Shown here: piece by piece, positions 32,624 to 39,598 of the stretch
How positions within the stretch are numbered: position 1 is the first letter of the stretch
Layout of the letters: each line of letters opens with the position of its first letter
Source of the DNA: CAMFKD01 sp964436955
GTDB taxonomy: Bacteria; Chlamydiota; Chlamydiia; Chlamydiales; JAJFMA01
Length of the DNA: 39,598 bases
Assembly: GCA_964436955.1 (NCBI GenBank)
Contig: CAYTFC010000019.1
Coordinates: 1-39,598 of the forward strand
Reading direction: 5' to 3'
The notes under the pieces: model-generated
What the model saw: the letters and a program-made list of their open reading frames with translations, nothing else
Databases searched by the model: none
What the model was told of the DNA's origin: nothing
Position numbers and translations under genes: made by a program

Positions 32624-33528
32624 CAAAAGAGCCACGAGGCTACAACGAATGGGTGGTGAGCAGTGAAGACGCGCATCAGCGCCTTGGAGTATTTCTACGT
32701 GAAAAATTCCGTGGACGCTTTTCTGCCAAACAGCTGAAGCGGTGGATGGAGAGCAATCTTTGCGAAGTTAACGGAGCCGTAGAACGCTTTGCCTCACGCC
32801 AGGTGATGGTCGGCGATCGCATCAGAATATGGATTCCAAGTACGGATCAAATAAATCGACGTCCTGCGGTGGAGAAGGGTCGCATTCTCTATGAAGACGC
32901 TGATGTGCTGTTGTATAACAAAAGCCCTGGGGTGACTTCAGAAATACTTGTGACGTTGTTGGATAAGGAGTTGGGAAATATTCAGCTCGTTCATCGCCTT
33001 GACCGAGACACCAGCGGAGTGATGCTCTTTTCACGACATGATGCATCTAAAAGGGCCATAGAAGACCTATTTCGACGCAGACTTGTGTCGAAAACATATC
33101 TTGCCGTGGTTGATGGAGTGCCTAAGCAGGCTAAGGGGGTCATCACTAATTATCTCGGCAAGCTGCACGCTTATGAAGGACAAGCCATTTGGGGAGCTGT
33201 GAATGAATCCAAGGGGCAGTATGCAGAAACAGCTTGGCAATGCCTTTCGTCGAGTTCTCGAGCCGCATTGATTGAGTGTTTTCCAAAGACAGGACGAACG
33301 CACCAGATTCGAGTGCATATGAAAGGGATGGGCCATGCAATATTGGGTGATTACCAATATGAGCGGCATCCTGTTTGCAGCTATTTGCCAACAAGGCCGT
33401 TGTTGCATGCAGCTCGATTAGCGCTACAGCATCCCATTTCAGGGAATCAATTAGTTATTAGCGCCGCTATACCTGCCGATTTTCTTGAAGCCTTTGTGAG
33501 CCTAAAGATCGTGCCTGAGCCATCATAA
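32617..33528 (+). CDS. RluA-family rRNA/tRNA pseudouridine synthase
   Basis: 303 residues from ATG 32617, which overlaps the transporter stop; a longer in-frame start at 32530 would lie wholly inside that gene. An S4-like RNA-binding domain is at the N-terminus (QRLGVFLREKFRGRFSAKQL). The catalytic motif HRLDRDTSGVMLF has the essential Asp, and the closing motif is KTGRTHQIRVHM. It isomerises specific uridines in rRNA or tRNA; which position cannot be told. It converges with the PfkB kinase gene and overlaps its stop by six bases. Confidence 0.92.
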   Translation: MVAKEPRGYNEWVVSSEDAHQRLGVFLREKFRGRFSAKQLKRWMESNLCEVNGAVERFASRQVMVGDRIRIWIPSTDQINRRPAVEKGRILYEDADVLLYNKSPGVTSEILVTLLDKELGNIQLVHRLDRDTSGVMLFSRHDASKRAIEDLFRRRLVSKTYLAVVDGVPKQAKGVITNYLGKLHAYEGQAIWGAVNESKGQYAETAWQCLSSSSRAALIECFPKTGRTHQIRVHMKGMGHAILGDYQYERHPVCSYLPTRPLLHAARLALQHPISGNQLVISAAIPADFLEAFVSLKIVPEPS

Positions 33529-34557
33529 TACATGTTCTGTTACACGCTCTAACCTCGTCGAAGCGGCATAAACTTCCAAGTGCATAAAGATAGCTCTCAA
33601 TTTCTCAGACGCACCTAATCGATCATTTGTTATTTGAGCGGTAACATTCGCTACAGCAAGAGCGCCGGCTGTGGCTCCCAGTTCCACGCAGATCTCGATA
33701 GCATAATTGCGTTTCCATCCAGACAAAAATGCACCCAAAAATGCGTCGCCGGCTCCTACAGTGCTCACGACTTTTTCAGGTGTCACGGCGTTATATATTT
33801 TTGGTTCTGCTTCGCCTGCTTTTACGACGCAACCTTTGTCTCCCAAGGTAACGATCACCACTTTACAACGCTGCCCGAGCGTCCTACAGCTTTCAACAGG
33901 ATCGGAATTGCCTGTAAAGGCTTTCATTTCCTGTTCATTGCCGATAAGAACATCGACAAGCTGGCTTGTAAGAAGATGCGTGAATTTCGACTCAAATTTC
34001 CTAGCAAACCACTCAGATGATAAGCCTAGGGAAGTGGTTTGCCCCATCTCTTTGGCCCATATGAGCATCTGTTCTAGTTCTGGTTTTTCAATCCAGTAAC
34101 CTTCTCCGATGAAATGATCCCCATCTCTTAAAATCTCCTTTCCAAAATGAGGGAAGCTAAATTCCAATCCCGCTCCACCATCGAACATCATCGTCCGTTG
34201 GCGGGATTGGGCCGTTATAAAACTTATGCATTGACCGGTGGGACGATTGGGGTGTGCTTTCAGATTCATCTCAATACCTTGAGTCCTTGCCAGCTCACGG
34301 TAGTTTTGGCCTTCTTTATCCTCTCCAATCATGCCATGATAGCGGCAGATGTCTCCACATAGACTAATGGCGGATAGAGTATTCATCGACGCACCTCCAG
34401 AACCCTGACTGCTTGATCCTTCATATAGGGCTGTAAGGGACCTAATTTTGTCTGGGGTGCCAGGGCGACAATCACCTTCGTTTAATTCAGGGGGTAGTTT
34501 TGATAAGTGAACATAGGCATCCCAAATGGGCGTGCTTGCAGTAGTAAAAATTGTCAT
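33523..34557 (-). CDS. PfkB-family carbohydrate/nucleoside kinase
   Basis: 344 residues. PfkB features: the glycine pair region SSSQGSGGASMNTLSAISLCG near the N-terminus (here the loop is GSGGASMN), an oxyanion/ATP site VVIVTLGDKGCVV, and the signature VVSTVGAGDAFLGAFLSG with catalytic Asp. The family includes adenosine, ribose and fructose kinases; substrate is unclear. The last 16 residues (VYAASTRLERVTEHVL) are encoded by a degenerate copy of the dispersed palindromic repeat, so the original C-terminus has been replaced or extended. The upstream ORF frame ends at the ATGA overlap, hinting at coupling to a short 33-residue frame at 34554-34655. Confidence 0.9.
   Translation of the reverse strand: MTIFTTASTPIWDAYVHLSKLPPELNEGDCRPGTPDKIRSLTALYEGSSSQGSGGASMNTLSAISLCGDICRYHGMIGEDKEGQNYRELARTQGIEMNLKAHPNRPTGQCISFITAQSRQRTMMFDGGAGLEFSFPHFGKEILRDGDHFIGEGYWIEKPELEQMLIWAKEMGQTTSLGLSSEWFARKFESKFTHLLTSQLVDVLIGNEQEMKAFTGNSDPVESCRTLGQRCKVVIVTLGDKGCVVKAGEAEPKIYNAVTPEKVVSTVGAGDAFLGAFLSGWKRNYAIEICVELGATAGALAVANVTAQITNDRLGASEKLRAIFMHLEVYAASTRLERVTEHVL
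33532..33573. repeat. Degenerate palindromic repeat copy inside the kinase gene
   Basis: ATGTTCTGTTACACG at the left and CGAAGCGGCATAAAC at the right match the element at 39466-39515; the centre has diverged so the palindrome is broken. It encodes the C-terminal residues of the PfkB kinase on the minus strand. Confidence 0.75.
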
Positions 34558-34665
34558 TCGACTTGCCGTTTGCTGAGTTTAGTTAAGTATTGCTTAAGTT
34601 GATTGAGGTAAAGGCTGTTGATTTTGGCGTAATATAGCAGCTGCATATACCACATGTAATTTTTG

Positions 34666-35265
34666 TTAGGTAAGGGTGTGATTTTTAATCCAAAGAGCAG
34701 CGTCAAGAAGGTTTTCTGCTTCGTATGCCCAGCGACAGACGTATTTGCCATCAAGACCTTTTTTACCTCGACGCACCAGAATAGAGCGACAGCCAGCAAC
34801 ATTGCCCATCTTACCGTCATCCGTTTTATCACCAATGACAAAACTGTTTCGCAGATCGATTTCAATTCCGCGCTTGCGGAAATCTGCCACAGCTTGATCA
34901 ATCATTCCTGCCTTCGGCTTGCGGCAATCGCAATTTTGGCGATAGTTACCGATTGCTTCTTCTGGGTGGTGTGGGCAATGATACACGGCGTCAATTTCTA
35001 CACCATGTGAACGCAGCTGATCCAGCATGTGGCGCATGAAAGCCTCGAATTGGTCCTCAGTGAAATAACCACGCCCAATGCCCGACTGACCTGTTGTAAT
35101 GATTAACATGTACGGGAGAGCTGATAGCTCTTTTAACCCATCCACCGCTCCTTGTTCGAAGGAGAAATCTTCGACCTTATGGGGATAGCTAGTATCGACA
35201 TTGATTGTGCCGTCGCGATCTAAAAATATGGCAGGCTTTGTTTGAGTTTTGAGATGAATCGTCAT
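34666..35265 (-). CDS. gmhB: HAD phosphatase, D,D-heptose 1,7-bisphosphate phosphatase-like
   Basis: 199 residues from ATG 35265, preceded by AAGGA; an in-frame start at 35325 is less likely. HAD motif I is FLDRDGTINVD, motif II ITTGQSGIGRG (usually TNQSG), the lysine motif CRKPKAGM and motif IV IGDKTDDGKMG. The zinc-binding loop CPHHPEEAI...CDCRKP marks the GmhB group rather than histidinol phosphatase. GmhB removes the C7 phosphate in synthesis of ADP-heptose for the LPS core. With the PfkB-type kinase next door, a sugar-phosphate function for the pair is plausible. Confidence 0.85.
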   Translation of the reverse strand: MTIHLKTQTKPAIFLDRDGTINVDTSYPHKVEDFSFEQGAVDGLKELSALPYMLIITTGQSGIGRGYFTEDQFEAFMRHMLDQLRSHGVEIDAVYHCPHHPEEAIGNYRQNCDCRKPKAGMIDQAVADFRKRGIEIDLRNSFVIGDKTDDGKMGNVAGCRSILVRRGKKGLDGKYVCRWAYEAENLLDAALWIKNHTLT

Positions 35266-35666
35266 GTGCCTTTCCTTCTTTTTGGCCGGATTTTGCACAA
35301 AATGGGCAGGAATTGCAAGCTTCAAACCTGATCTGCTCCTATATCCTAGAGCTAGCTCCGAAGCTTTTGCACGTACGCCTTAAGCTAATTCTGACCTTTT
35401 GAAATCTATTGGGCTAACTTTTCCTAGTTTGGAGATAAGCCTAGCGACGCTGTAGTTATGGTGGCGGTGACCGTGGTTACCATGGTTGGTAATGAAGTTA
35501 AGGGTATGCCCTTGGCTTTCGATACGCAACGTTTTACTAGGAAGAATGGCTGTGTTCAAGCGTGATATAGGTAGTAATTCGCGTTTGAATGAACTTAGAA
35601 TGGGATATATGATTCTTGACCCCGATACCGCCTTCAAGTAGTATAGAGGCCTACCTAGGAGATGAT
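35266..35666. other. Intergenic region without a convincing gene
   Basis: About 400 bases between gmhB-like and the small membrane protein. A minus-strand frame at 35380-35637 (85 residues, with HGNHGHRHHN) has no ribosome-binding site that I can see and no recognisable family; it may be a gene remnant. The ribosome-binding site of the next gene (CTAGGAGATGAT) is at its end. Confidence 0.4.
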
Positions 35667-35972
35667 ATGGGTGAATATAAAATTCGATATGAAGGTTCTT
35701 TAGTTTGGTTGATTTTTTGGACGGTAGTTTTCTTTCCCGTGGCCATAATGCTCTTTTTAACCGGGGCTTATTTTGAAGCCAAGGGAGCTGTATATCGATT
35801 GAAGTATTATGGATCTCGTTTTTGGCTAGGTCTTTGGATTATCGTGTTCTTTCCCGTAGCCATACTACTGCTCCTTTACCATGGATGTGGCTGGAACATG
35901 CAAGAGGTTGGCAACGAGAAAAGCGAGAATGTCGAAAAACGACAAGACGACGACACAATCATTATCAAGTAG
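35667..35972 (+). CDS. Small membrane protein made of two tandem repeats
   Basis: 101 residues from ATG 35667, just after AGGAGATGAT. The protein is an internal duplication: YKIRYEGSLVWLIFW then FFPVAIMLF in the first copy and YRLKYYGSRFWLGLW then FFPVAILLL in the second, each one membrane helix, followed by a charged tail (about 72-101). So it has two membrane helices that arose by duplication. Family not recognised; the WLxxWxxxFFPVA pattern may help in searches. Confidence 0.7.
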   Translation: MGEYKIRYEGSLVWLIFWTVVFFPVAIMLFLTGAYFEAKGAVYRLKYYGSRFWLGLWIIVFFPVAILLLLYHGCGWNMQEVGNEKSENVEKRQDDDTIIIK

Positions 35973-36006
35973 TTTTGCTTGATTCATCCTTCCTATCCTG
36001 CCGCCT

Positions 36007-36055
36007 AATGTCATCAACTTGAGTTCTTTTTATCTTAAGTTGATGAATGTAAACG
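36007..36055. repeat. Stem-loop related to the MITE terminal repeats
   Basis: CATCAACTTGAG, about ten bases of loop, CTTAAGTTGATG forms a stem. The outer bases (CCTAATGTCATC) resemble the terminal repeat at 39409-39429. It sits between the small membrane protein and the beta-lactamase homologue and could serve as terminator for the former. Confidence 0.5.
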
Positions 36056-36106
36056 GCAGATTTATTCTAGCGATTCCAATGAAAAGTATAATTCCCCAAG
36101 GCATTT

Positions 36107-37000
36107 ATGAAATATATAATGATAATGACTGCAGTCATTTTGGTTTTTTCGAACGTTTTAAATGCTCATCTTCAAAGAGAGCAATCTTTTTTGGACAGGT
36201 TAAACGCGCTGGAATCAAATGCTGAAGAACGTGTAGGAGTCTTTGCTGTCAATACAGCAAATGATTATGTTATCGAGTATCGTGCTAATGAAGTCTTCCC
36301 CACTGGATGTACGTCACAAGTAATTGGCGTTTCAGCTGTTTTAAAAAAAAGCATGTCTGATCCTTCGCTTCTCTTAACGAATATCAAGTTTTCAGAGGAG
36401 GAATTAGAGGAGTGGAGTCCATTAACTAGAAAATATGTTACTACTGGAATGCAAATTCAGGATTTGTGCGCAGCATCAATTAGCTTTTCTGATAATACCT
36501 CGATGAATCTTCTTTTAAAAATAATTGGTGGTGTTCAGGGAATGAATGACTTTGCTCAATCTATTGGGGATTTATCTTTTAGACAAGACAATGACTGGCC
36601 AGCAGAAGCTTTTTCTGGAGGAGTTAATAATTTAAAAGACTCATCGACCCCTAAATCTATGGTTGAAAGCTTGCGTAAATTAACAATTGGTGAGGTTTTG
36701 GATAAATCTCAAAGAGATCTGCTCATCACTTGGCTAATCGGTACCCAAACAGGGGCTTATAGAATTAGATCCGCTATTCCTAATGCCTGGGTAGTGGGTA
36801 ACAAAACAGGGACAGGGGCTGCTTATGGCTCAACAAATGATCTAGCGATTGTTTGGCCTCCGAATCATGCTCCAATTCTATTGGGTATTTATTATACGAA
36901 TAATAATGAACATGCGAAAAAAAGAGAGGATATAGTTGCGGATGCAACCAGAATTTTAATCGAAGAATTCATGAATGACGATAAAACACTAGTTCATTGA
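36107..37000 (+). CDS. Class A beta-lactamase homologue with altered catalytic residues
   Basis: 297 residues with a signal peptide (MKYIMIMTAVILVFSNVLNA), so it acts in the periplasm. Class A landmarks are in order: FPTGCTSQVIG where FPxxSTFK should be, SFSDNTS (intact SDN loop), DNDWPAEAF in the omega-loop position, and VGNKTGTGAAYGSTND (intact KTG). Thus the nucleophile Ser70 aligns with Cys68 (own numbering), Lys73 with Gln71 and Glu166 with Pro. Normal serine beta-lactamase chemistry is therefore unlikely. It may be a pseudo-enzyme, a binder of peptidoglycan-like ligands, or a cysteine-based enzyme. The gene is AT-richer than its neighbours, suggesting acquisition. Confidence 0.85.
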   Translation: MKYIMIMTAVILVFSNVLNAHLQREQSFLDRLNALESNAEERVGVFAVNTANDYVIEYRANEVFPTGCTSQVIGVSAVLKKSMSDPSLLLTNIKFSEEELEEWSPLTRKYVTTGMQIQDLCAASISFSDNTSMNLLLKIIGGVQGMNDFAQSIGDLSFRQDNDWPAEAFSGGVNNLKDSSTPKSMVESLRKLTIGEVLDKSQRDLLITWLIGTQTGAYRIRSAIPNAWVVGNKTGTGAAYGSTNDLAIVWPPNHAPILLGIYYTNNNEHAKKREDIVADATRILIEEFMNDDKTLVH

Positions 37001-37088
37001 AAGTTGATTTTTCAGAATGAAAATTATCCAACCACGGGTTTAAATGAGGCTATAGCCAGATAGGCAGTTTCAGTAAGAATTTGGACGT

Positions 37089-37129
37089 AAAAAAGCCGAA
37101 CAGTCTGTCATTTCTGACAAAACGTTCGG
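37089..37129 (-). terminator. Rho-independent terminator after tRNA-Leu
   Basis: On the minus strand: CCGAACGTTTTGTCA, loop GAAA, TGACAGACTGTTCGG, then CTTTTTT. It begins six bases after the tRNA end. Confidence 0.88.
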
Positions 37130-37134
37130 TAATA

Positions 37135-37216
<82 letters not shown>

Positions 37217-37477
37217 AGGTGATGCACACAATATACATTGGGCCGGTGTTTTGGTCAAGAAATCCGTTGCGCAGGTTGCACAACGGAGATTTCTTAATAG
37301 TGTCGCTCTAGTAGGCGCAAGGTACATCTATAGGGTTGTTTGCTCTATTTTCCAATAGAACCCTCAGAATTTTAATACCATTCTTGGAGGTTTCTAGTCT
37401 GCCGAGATCGCCATAAGGAGCTAGTTGGGTGTCTTGTAAACTGGTTTGCCATTCGACTTCCTCGACCAATTTCCTAA
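37217..37477. other. Intergenic region upstream of tRNA-Leu
   Basis: Contains the tRNA-Leu promoter by position but no clear hexamers; an imperfect inverted repeat, AAATCCGTTGC GCAGGTTGC GCAACGGAGATTT, lies at about 37260-37293. No gene seen. Confidence 0.3.
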
Positions 37478-37530
37478 GACCCTGATTGCTACCAAGACTT
37501 ATGCGGCAAGTTTTGGTAGCAATCAGGGTC
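37478..37530. repeat. Complete 53-bp palindromic repeat element (second copy)
   Basis: Two 23-base arms with one mismatch and loop ATGCGGC. It is the copy at 18496-18548 turned round. Its right end reaches the last base of the stop codon (TAG) of the following minus-strand gene, so it may act as that gene's transcription terminator. Confidence 0.9.
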
Positions 37531-39281
37531 TAAGAAGGATCTCCCCACCAACCTGGACGTTCCATGCGCGTGCGCTTGTCGTCGGTTTTAGGATTGTAGA
37601 ATGGTGATTCGGGCTGGAGAAGTAAGTCGTTGGCTTTATGCCAAAGACTAAGGGCCATATCCTTGTTACCAGAACGTTCTATGACTAATTCGGCTAGCTC
37701 AAAATATTCTTGGGGGCTAGTGTTTCCCTTAATATCTAGAGCCTGTTGATACACATCAGGATTACTCATGGTCCAGGCCCACTCTTTCAGTAGCTCTGTG
37801 AAAGGGATATATTGAGTATTTTCTGAAAAAGGTTCACTGGACTTTAGGGGGAATGATTCGGTTAAGTATTTCTTGGCCTTCTGGATATCTAACACACCTG
37901 AACGTTGGTATTCCTGTACTGCATTGTAATAACTATCTAAGTGAGCAGACATTTCGTGCCATTTTTGAAGGTTGCGCGCCAGGACTGATGCGGTAAATAA
38001 GGTTCTTAGGCGAGCATCAGCCGTAATCTCTTGGTCGGTGTCATGACCTTTATTTAAAAGCGTTTTCTCATTTTGGATGCTCATCATTTCGATGTAAGCA
38101 TTCGCCAGTGCGTCCGCATGCTCTCCAGAGTTCTGCTCACGATGCAGTTCTCGGATATCAATAAATGTTTGTTTAGCGTCGATCATTTTTAGGCCAAGGT
38201 CATGTAAGGTTGCATTTGGAATGGGTGTGGCTGGATCAAGCTGAACCAGAAGAAGGTCATAATGGGCTTGATTGACTTTTTGGGCAGCAAGATGCAATGG
38301 AGTGGGCTCGTGTCCGTGGATACGATATGTCTTTGTAAAGGAGCGTCCATCTAGGAATGTTTTAATGGGAACTTCGACGACTTCTCCAATGGAAGGCAAG
38401 GGGACTTTCACCGGACAAACACTCCACCATAGGGTATCGAAGCTATTTTGCTTTGAAATTTCATTCCGAAATGCTTTGGGGCGATCATGGCAAGCCCAAA
38501 ATTCCAGTTCGCCCACGGGTGACATTACATCAAAACATACTGCTGGTATGATGGCGCCGCAGTTTAGGCCTCCTAAACCCACAAAGAAAGACACGCAACA
38601 GTTTTCGTTAGGGTTTCCAAAGGATAGGCGGGTCCAAGGGCCTAATTCGGTGGGGTAGATGTCAACTGTGTCAAAACGAGGTGGCTGCTCATTCTTATTG
38701 GAGCGATCGGAACGATAGGCGCGGATGATGCCCAATTCAACTTTGAATGGAGACGAGTAGTGAGCATGGTTTTCTTCAGGCTTTAATGTGGAGCGGGGAA
38801 CACGATTCCACTGTTCACCGGATTTGCGAAGAGCTTGAGCAACTCTAAAGTAGACGACATCTTCGTTTTCTAGTAGGGATTGTGATAGTGGTCCCATTTC
38901 GAGAGTTGCTTCGGTAAGGTTATCGATATCCTTTTGGATATACCCGCGTGTTTTTAAGGTGACATGCTCGCGAGGCTTCATATAATTCCGCTTTAGGCGT
39001 AGCTCGACTTCGCCTTTTGAGCGTGTTTTCCAAGGGCCTTCGGTACTGGGCGCCCATTGAAGCCATAGCTTTAAGCGTTCTTGGGGTTTTAACATAGCCA
39101 TTGCGTCGGACTGGATGTGAACCCATGAGCGCGTTTTGGTGGCTTCAGCAGCGGAGTAGGCATTATCCCACGGACCGCTGTTCAAAATGACTAAGGTTCC
39201 GGGTGGGAGCTTACTAGGCGCTGCAAAGCCTGTTAGGAACTGTATCGTTAATAAAAAGACCCATTGTTTCAAAAAATTCAC
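37530..39281 (-). CDS. Hypothetical secreted protein
   Basis: 583 residues from GTG 39281, chosen because GGTGG lies eight bases upstream and the product then opens with a signal peptide (MNFLKQWVFLLTIQFLTGFA); GTG 39293 is the longer option. The N-terminal half is strand-rich with many Trp and Pro (PPGTLVILNSGPWDNAYSAA; RFDTVDIYPTELGPWTRLSF) and several Cys around NENCCVSFFVGLGGLNCGA. The C-terminal half (about 330-560) is helical. I see no enzyme motif and no family match. It should be exported to the periplasm or beyond. It ends in the 53-bp palindrome. Confidence 0.75.
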   Translation of the reverse strand: MNFLKQWVFLLTIQFLTGFAAPSKLPPGTLVILNSGPWDNAYSAAEATKTRSWVHIQSDAMAMLKPQERLKLWLQWAPSTEGPWKTRSKGEVELRLKRNYMKPREHVTLKTRGYIQKDIDNLTEATLEMGPLSQSLLENEDVVYFRVAQALRKSGEQWNRVPRSTLKPEENHAHYSSPFKVELGIIRAYRSDRSNKNEQPPRFDTVDIYPTELGPWTRLSFGNPNENCCVSFFVGLGGLNCGAIIPAVCFDVMSPVGELEFWACHDRPKAFRNEISKQNSFDTLWWSVCPVKVPLPSIGEVVEVPIKTFLDGRSFTKTYRIHGHEPTPLHLAAQKVNQAHYDLLLVQLDPATPIPNATLHDLGLKMIDAKQTFIDIRELHREQNSGEHADALANAYIEMMSIQNEKTLLNKGHDTDQEITADARLRTLFTASVLARNLQKWHEMSAHLDSYYNAVQEYQRSGVLDIQKAKKYLTESFPLKSSEPFSENTQYIPFTELLKEWAWTMSNPDVYQQALDIKGNTSPQEYFELAELVIERSGNKDMALSLWHKANDLLLQPESPFYNPKTDDKRTRMERPGWWGDPS

Positions 39282-39408
39282 TAGTACATCCACCTTTTTT
39301 CATCGTTCCACAGGGTGCTCCTTCCCCGAAAATTTGTCAAAAGATGAAGATGTTTAGTTTATTTTTGATTAGTTACGTGTTGTTTGTCATTTTTAAACCC
39401 GACTTGCC

Positions 39409-39546
39409 ACCCAATGCTGTCAACTTAAAGAACATATTTACCACGCCAATTCGACAAAGTAGCGCTAAATGTTCTGTTACACGTTGTAGCGCCGCTTCGC
39501 CGAAGCGGCATTAACAAAGGTTTATTTTAAGTTGACAGCATTGGGT
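39409..39546. mobile_element. MITE-like element with 21-bp perfect terminal inverted repeats
   Basis: Perfect 21-base inverted termini at 39409-39429 and 39526-39546 (core CCCAATGCTGTCAACTT) enclose 96 bases including ATGTTCTGTTACACGTTGTA and the palindrome GCCGCTTCGCCGAAGCGGC. There is no gene inside. Internal parts recur at 10193-10226, 10484-10518, 24677-24705 and 33532-33573, so it is a dispersed family. No transposase for it is in the window apart from the remnant near 10.6 kb. Confidence 0.8.
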
Positions 39547-39559
39547 AGCAATCAGGGTC
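39544..39559. repeat. Half copy of the 53-bp palindrome next to the MITE
   Basis: GGTAGCAATCAGGGTC directly adjoins, sharing three bases with, the right terminus of the MITE-like element. On the other side of the MITE, GACTTGCC resembles the loop region of the 53-bp element. This looks like one repeat inserted into the other. Confidence 0.7.
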
Positions 39560-39598
39560 TAAGGGCCTGCCCTTGGCAAGTTGCCAGACAAGATAGAT

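Noticed and set aside
34554..34901. 115-residue frame overlapping the GmhB-like gene
   Set aside because: Most of it is out of frame within a conserved phosphatase; only the last 33 codons are in a gap and lack a ribosome-binding site, though the stop overlaps the kinase ATG.
35380..35637. Minus-strand 85-residue frame with a His-rich stretch
   Set aside because: No ribosome-binding site or known family, and its start overlaps the leader of the next gene; kept only as a possible remnant.

Overview
The window looks like chromosome of an environmental (amoeba- or protist-associated) member of the Chlamydiota. The block infC-rpmI-rplT-pheS has the chlamydial order, and the IF-3 and L20 proteins read much like the Chlamydia proteins as I remember them. 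A LcrH/SycD-type type III secretion chaperone, a DASS dicarboxylate carrier and an ankyrin-repeat candidate effector fit the same picture. This is recognition by eye; no search was run. Base composition is moderate, with clearly AT-richer islands at about 0.1-1.3 kb, 10.6-11.8 kb and 36-37 kb that hold unrecognised genes or a beta-lactamase homologue.

Layout: 0-1.2 kb holds the end of a gene plus an AT-rich unknown. At 1.4-8.8 kb lies a tight plus-strand operon of pelD-pelE-pelF-pelG (inner-membrane exopolysaccharide synthase module) followed by a PAS-PAS histidine kinase and a receiver-only response regulator. At 8.8-10.2 kb are an OsmC-like peroxidase and an unknown membrane protein. At 10.2-10.6 kb an 89-bp tandem repeat array is interrupted by a 100-N assembly gap, next to a transposase remnant. 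At 10.6-18.4 kb (minus) are an AT-rich unknown with weak kinase-like motifs and a three-gene RND efflux operon. The outer-membrane TolC-like component of that operon carries an N-terminal periplasmic binding-protein-like domain. At 18.6-26.4 kb lie trxB, the ankyrin protein, an outer-membrane-like protein, a small membrane protein, a PutP-like symporter, a small unknown plus SycD-like chaperone pair, and a VapBC toxin-antitoxin pair.

At 26.5-31.1 kb is the translation block: tRNA-Val(GAC), a degenerate threonyl-tRNA synthetase-like protein, infC, rpmI, rplT and pheS, with several structured non-coding stretches. At 31.2-35.3 kb are a dicarboxylate carrier, an RluA-type pseudouridine synthase, a PfkB-type sugar kinase and a GmhB-like phosphatase. 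At 35.6-39.6 kb are a small membrane protein, a class A beta-lactamase homologue with altered active-site residues, tRNA-Leu(UAG), a large unknown secreted protein and a MITE-like element.

Two dispersed palindromic repeat families run through the window. One is a 53-bp hairpin with arms ending GACCCTGATTGCTACC. The other is built around a CGCTTCGCCGAAGCG core. Copies abut or enter coding sequences, including the last residues of the PfkB kinase. The most notable points are the degenerate ThrRS-like protein, the Pel module lacking pelABC and the c-di-GMP site, the binding-protein/TolC fusion, the beta-lactamase with Ser70Cys/Lys73Gln/Glu166Pro-type changes, and the repeat families.
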